This document shows positions 59,129 through 64,000 of a DNA stretch of 64,000 nt, one piece after another. A model generated the notes under the pieces. That model was not told the DNA's origin. It ran no database searches and worked only from the letters and a program-made list of their open reading frames with translations. Position numbers and translations under genes: made by a program. Each line of letters starts with the position of its first letter. Position 1 is the first letter of the stretch. The stretch comes from Isoetes taiwanensis (lineage: Eukaryota; Streptophyta; Lycopodiopsida; Isoetales; Isoetaceae), in the NCBI GenBank assembly GCA_021234155.1, contig JAJEKV010000177.1:560001-624000 (forward strand), written 5' to 3'.

Positions 59129-59801
59129 TTTAGACTTGTGTTAGTTGAAATCATGCAAAAAAACCCTTATCAAGCTCGAGATCCAAAAAATTGCTTGCTG
59201 GTCTTTTGTGACCATTCACTGGCAGAATTTTTTATCCAATTTGGACTCGTTTTTCTCCATCATTCCAGTTCCAAATCAGGCCAAATTTTTTCCCACATGT
59301 TCCTAAAACGTTTCTCTGGTAGTCATTTCAAAAGCCATGCAAAATTGTTTGGTAGAACTCGAGATATCATCATTTGAGTGTGCAGACCTTATTTTGTCTC
59401 GCGGAAGTGCACTGGCCAAATTTTTGTCCAACTTCGAACCCGATTTTCTCAGACATCCCAGATCCAAATCGAGCCAAAAATTTTCCCACATCTCATGACA
59501 AATTTTCACTGGTTGCTCCCCCAAAAACCATTTGAATAAAATCAGTACAACTCAGATATTCAGATCTAAGTGCAACTACCTCATTTTGCTTTAGGGATCC
59601 TAATGCAATTGATGCCTTTTGCATAATTTTGGGCAAAGATTGGTTGCCTTAAACAATCTGGAGATTCTAACACACCCTGGAGATTCTAACACAAGCCATA
59701 TGATCAGATTTTTCAGGGTGCATTAGAATCTATGACAATGTCAATAATTCCAACTTTTTTAAGCGCTTCTATTCAAAACAATCTGTATACAATTAGCTCT
59801 T
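59129..59801. other. Unassigned sequence, no gene seen
   Basis: Two similar phrases (TTTTTCTCCATCATTCCAGTTC and TTTTCTCAGACATCCCAGATC regions, about 59250 and 59440) suggest an old 190-base duplication. Confidence 0.4.
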
Positions 59802-60943
59802 GATGTTGGAGCCCACGTGGCATGTTTGAGCCTAGGTGGCATGTTGGAGCCAAGGTGGCATGTTTGAGCCACATTGGCATGTTGGAGCCCACGTGGAATG
59901 TTTGAGCCACCTTGGCATGTTTGAGCCTAGGTGGCATGTTGGAACCTGTGGCATGTTTGAGCCATGTTGGAGCCTAGGTGGCATGTTGGAGCATGTGTGG
60001 CATGTTTGAGCCACCTTGGCATGTTGGAGCCTAGGTGGCATGTTGGAGCCCGCGTGGCATGTTTGAGCCACCATGGCATATTGGAGCCCACGTGGCTTGA
60101 GCCACTTTGGCATGTTTGAGCCACCTTGGCATGTCCTAGGTGGCATGTAGGAGCTTGTGTGGCATATTTGAGCCACCTTGGGATGTTTGAGCCTCCTTGG
60201 CAGGCTTGAGCCTAGGTGGCATGTTGGAGCCAGCGGGCATGTTTGAGCCACCTTGGCATGTTTGAGCCTAGGTGCATGTTGGAGCCTAGGTGGCATGTTT
60301 GAGCCACCATGGCATGTTGGACCCTAGGTGGCATGTTGGAATCTGCGTGGCATGTTTGAGCCACCTTGGCATGTTAGAGCCTAGGTGGCATGTTGGACCC
60401 CGCGTGGCAGTTTTGAGTTTCCTTGGCATGTTTGACCCACCTTGGCATGTTGGAGCCTAGGTGGCATGTTGGAGCCATCTTGGCATGTTTGAGTCTAGGT
60501 GGCATGTTGGAGCCTAGATGGCATGTTTGAGCCACCTTGGCATGTTGGAGCCTAGATGGCATGTTGGAGCCCGCGTGGCATGTTTCAGCCACCTTGGCAT
60601 GTTTGAGTCACCTTGGCATGTTGGAGCCTAGATGGCGTGTTGGAGCCCACGTGGCATGTTTGAGCCACCTTATCATGTTTGAGCCACCTTGGCATGTTGG
60701 AGCCCGCGTGGCATGTTTCAGCCACGTTGGCATCTTTGAGCCACCTTGGCATGTTGGATCCTAGGTGGCGTGTTTGAGCCCACGTGGCATGTTTGAGCCA
60801 CCTTGGCATGTTGCAGCCTAGGTGGCATGTTGGAGCCCGCATGGCATGTTTGAGCCACCTTGGCATGTTGGAGCCCAGGTGGCATGTTGAAGCCTAGGTG
60901 GCATGTTGGAGCCCACGTGGCATCTTTGATCTACCTTGGCATT
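59802..60943. repeat. 19-bp satellite array with alternating monomers
   Basis: About 60 monomers, mostly alternating between GGCATGTTGGAGCCTAGGT and GGCATGTTTGAGCCACCTT, i.e. a 38-bp higher-order unit with local shuffling. Because 19 is not a multiple of three, all frames cycle through the unit, giving long spurious proteins of MPPRLQHAKVAQTC type on both strands. Confidence 0.95.
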
Positions 60944-60954
60944 GTTGCGTCTCA

Positions 60955-61080
60955 AAAAACTATACTTCCTTAAAAAAAACATCTACTTAGAAACTACATG
61001 TAGTTATAAAACACACCTGAAAAAACCATACTTCCTTAAGAAATAAGTGTTTAAAAACTACGAGTAATTATAAACCACAC
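60955..61080. repeat. 65-bp tandem duplication
   Basis: AAAAAAC(T/C)ATACTTCCTTAA ... TAATTATAAACCACAC-like sequence occurs twice. Confidence 0.75.
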
Positions 61081-61201
61081 AAAAAACTGAGTGCGAATTT
61101 TTGGAGGGTTTTTCTGGGAAGGGTTTAGAGGGTTTATTAGATTGTATCTTCTTTTTTTAACTTTGTCAATGGTTCTGAGGTATAAAAGATGCACTTCTAG
61201 A

Positions 61202-63823
61202 CTACATATTATAAGAAATATAACTACACCTACTAAACCGACCATCTCTTATGTCATTGGATACCTTAGCCTTCACCATGTCAAGCAACTTTTCAATGGA
61301 CAATCGCGATGTTTTGGTGTCAAAATCAGCTCTAGTAACAGCATCTAACCAACTTGGACCCAATGCAGGATTGATTATGGCAAGCAACTTTCCCATTTTC
61401 TGTACCCATTTATCTTGGACCCTTCTTGTGGCTGCTGTTCGCAAGGCCTCCTTGTCATCATTATCTTTTGCTGCTGCCAATTCAACTGCTATCTCCTTAT
61501 CCATTTGTCTCTATCTCAATTACAAGGACAATCCAATTTGTTATGAGCACACAAATGAGGACAATAAATTCAAAAGGGTTAATAAATAAGTATGTCATGT
61601 AACCTGGAATAGTATCTTGCAGTAAGCCAGACGTGGTGGTAGTTGATACCATTGTTCCGTGCCAGTGCTGGAAGAAGCATTATCCTTAATCTTCAATGTA
61701 GCCAGGTATTGAGGATCCAGTTTGGAAAAATATTGCTCTGGATTTGCTGTAGCAATTTTGTGGACACTATATATTGTATCCTTCATTGTGTTTTGAACAA
61801 CACCATCTTCATTCAACCGAAAATGCACATGAAAATCATCAACAAAATTCAAAACCATAACAATGCAAAACATGCAACCCACTTACTCGTTAACTCTATT
61901 GAGGGCCAAAATGAGTTGTTGAACATGGCACTTCTCCACCTCAATGAAAGACACTTCGACTTGAATGTGCCTGCTCTTCTCATAACAGAATTGATGGTTG
62001 TAACGTATCTCCTCCATCCACGCTACTGTTCTATGGTTACCATCCCAACAAAGAAACATTTTACCTGACAAGTCCTTCCACTCCTCGGAAGCTTCAAGTT
62101 CCTTCTCAAAGTCATCGTTAACTTCATTCCAGTAATCACCCCATTTAGAGCGAATAGAGTCCGTAACGGGAACGTCACATCCCTTAATGGATTTCATGGA
62201 CAGCACAAATTTTCCTTTCTCAGGTAAATATCCATCATTACGAAGTATATCCCTCATCTTAGTATCAGATTTTGACACTGCACGCACGGCTTTATTTCGC
62301 AAAACACGACAAAGGGGAATCTTGGGAGGTTCTATTCCTCTCTCAATGCGACATTTGCTCATTATGTCAGCCACCATCTCGTGAGCAAAAACCTATACAA
62401 AGTGAAAAATACAAAGTATTTAATGATTAAATATTTTGCAAGGTGAAAAAGAAAATGAGCCAATTCGAAAACCACTCACCTGTGCAAATTCTGGATCAGT
62501 GGCAGTCATATCCTGAACATCACTTGGTCATATCATTGGACTTTCTATATCTTTGGTCATTGCTGATTCGGTTAACACTGCGTCGGGGGCTATAGATTTT
62601 GTTTCTTCTTTGAATACCTCCAGTGAATGTGAATGCTTCTGTCACCTTCTCTTTGGTGGTGTGTAAGCTAGAGGAACAAAGGGGATGGGAGTTTTGTTTC
62701 TAGTGTGAACAATAACAGACCATGTCCCTAATCTGCACAACACTTAGTATTCAATATATATAAAATTAATGCATTGAACCTTATTTTTGGTTTAAAAAAA
62801 ATATTATGAATGAAAATGCCAACCTTTTTGGAAGGGGTGCGCCGCCACACTGGGTCTGTAGTCTAGTGTCTGCCTTAGATCTTTGTCTTCTGCTAGATAA
62901 GATACAGCCGAGCAAATTGCTAACAAACAATAAACAATGAACATGAATAAGCAATAAACAATGAATAAGCAAATGGCTCTAAGACCATAACAAACAATAA
63001 TTTTATAATGCATTGAACCTTATTTTTGGTTTTAAAAAAACATTATGAATGAAAATGCCAACCTTTTTGGAAGGGGTGCGCCGCCACACTGGGTCTGTAG
63101 TCTAGTGTCTGCCTTAGATCTTTGTCTTCTGCTAGATAAGATACAGCCGAGCAAATTGCTAACAAACAATAAACAATGAACATGAATAAGCAATAAACAA
63201 TGAATAAGCAAATGGCTCTAAGACCATAACAAACAATAATTTTATAATGCATTGAACCTTATTTTTGGTTAAAAAAAACATTATGAATGAAAATGCCAAC
63301 CTTTTTGGAAGGGGTGCGCCGCCACACTGGGTCTGTAGTCTAGTGTCTGCCTTAGATCTTTGTCTTCTGCTAGATAAGATACAGCCGAGCAAATTGCTAA
63401 CAAACAATAAACAATGAACATGAATAAGCAATAAACAATGAATAAGCAAATGGCTCTAAGACCATAACAAACAATAATTTTATAATGCATTGAACCTTAT
63501 TTTTTGGTTTAAAAAAAAGCATTGTGAATGAAAATGCCAACCTTTTTGGAAGGGGTGTGCCGCCACACTGCGTCTGTAGTCTAGTGTCTGCCTTAGATCT
63601 TTGTCTTCTGCTAGATAAGATACAGCCGAGCAAATTGCTAACAAACAATAAACAATGAACATGAATAAGCAATAAACAATGAATAAGCAAATGGCTCTAA
63701 GATCATAACAAACAATAATTTTATAATGCATTGAACCTTATTTTTTGTTTAAAAAAAAACATTGTGAATGAAAATGCCAACCTTTTTGGAAGGGGTGCGC
63801 TGCCACACTGGGTCTGTAGTCTT
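61202..63823 (-). CDS. Spliced gene for a ParB/sulfiredoxin-like protein (DGNHRT motif)
   Basis: A consistent minus-strand gene model can be built from GT-AG junctions with matching phases. Exons: 63823-63782, 63607-63542, 63366-63301, 63128-63063, 62889-62824, 62732-62646, 62523-62481, 62392-61887, 61766-61604 and 61510-61202 (stop). The large exon encodes PPKIPLCRVLRNKAVRAVSK, a GYLPEKGKF block and MFLCWDGNHRTVAWMEEI, then LILALNRVN. Hydrophobic-DGNHR-x-x-A(W) resembles the DGHHRxxA motif of ParB/sulfiredoxin-fold proteins, which bind DNA or nucleotides. The last exon is a helical, charged tail. The acceptor at 62524 is AAG and the one at 61767 is AT-rich, so these two are weaker. The 5' end may lie beyond the window. 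No stop interrupts the model. Confidence 0.6.
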
Positions 63824-63931
63824 CTGCTAGATAAGATACAGCCGAGCAAATTGCTAACAAATAATAAACAATGAACATGAATAAGCAAATGGCTATAGGA
63901 CCATAACAAACAATAATTGTATAATGCATTG
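62768..63931 (-). repeat. Five tandem 239-bp repeats, each with one 66-nt exon
   Basis: Units start at 62768, 63007, 63246, 63484 and 63725 and are nearly identical; the last is about 40 bases shorter. On the minus strand each holds a TATCTAGCAG acceptor, a 66-nt exon (42 nt in the fifth) and an AAAAAG|GTTGGC donor. The exon encodes RQRSKADTRLQTQCGG and then APLPK. The remaining text is AT-rich with ATAAACAATGAA words. Confidence 0.95.
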
Positions 63932-64000
63932 TATCTGCTAATTATATTTTTTTTTTGATTGAAGGCGAGTTTATATATTAATTATAAAGTATAAGTTAAC

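Noticed and set aside
59832-60866. Open frames of up to 154 codons with MPPRLQHAKVAQTC-like repeats
   Set aside because: They are translations of the 19-bp satellite and occur on both strands and in several frames.
62804-63731. Repeated 69-codon frames (MHYKIIVCYGLRAICLF...) in the 239-bp units
   Set aside because: They read through the intron part of the tandem unit. The splice-bounded 66-nt exon explains the unit better.

Overview
The window is eukaryotic nuclear DNA from a large, repeat-rich plant genome. It shows GT-AG introns, cyclophilin and plant-type sulfate-transporter exons, and plant classes of transposon. The DUF7869-like transposase and the LINE style suggest a seed-free plant such as a fern, lycophyte or bryophyte, but this is inference and no species is proven. 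No intact housekeeping gene lies in the window. Most of it is nested mobile DNA at different stages of decay.

Layout. 0-5.4 kb: exons of an unidentified plus-strand gene, a Helitron 3' terminus and short tandem repeats. 5.4-7.8 kb: a LINE (ORF1, endonuclease) with a hAT-like insertion. 8.15-20.64 kb: a 12.5-kb DNA transposon with matched 32-bp ends and a 4-bp target duplication. It carries a DUF7869-like transposase on the plus strand, minus-strand coding remnants including a ParB-like segment, and about 21 copies of a short GC-rich palindrome. 21.2-26.2 kb: a second LINE copy carrying the same hAT insertion, plus the reverse transcriptase and tail. 27.5-27.96 kb: a different LINE tail. 29.2-40.6 kb: a Ty3/gypsy LTR retrotransposon. 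41.7-44.3 kb: a tandem duplication. 47.8-49.0 kb: a sulfate-transporter fragment fused to a truncated cyclophilin gene. 50.6-50.9 kb: a PIF/Harbinger-type MITE. 51.35-54.48 kb: a pogo-like element with TA target site and 13-bp ends, deleted inside its DDE domain. 55.2-58.1 kb: nested inverted repeats around a 1.12-kb palindrome. 59.8-60.9 kb: a 19-bp satellite. 61.2-63.9 kb: a spliced minus-strand gene for a ParB-like (DGNHRT) protein whose upstream 66-nt exon is tandemly amplified five times without breaking the frame.

Most interesting ideas. First, the 12.5-kb element combines a ParB-like coding segment with a palindrome array that could be its binding sites. Second, the ParB-like gene at the right edge grows by duplicating a symmetric exon. 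Both are hypotheses built on sequence patterns.

Caution on sequence quality. Three LINE copies differ mostly at CAG/CTG trinucleotides, as do several motif frameshifts. This looks like consensus error at methylated CHG sites, so many breaks between about 8 and 40 kb may not be biological.
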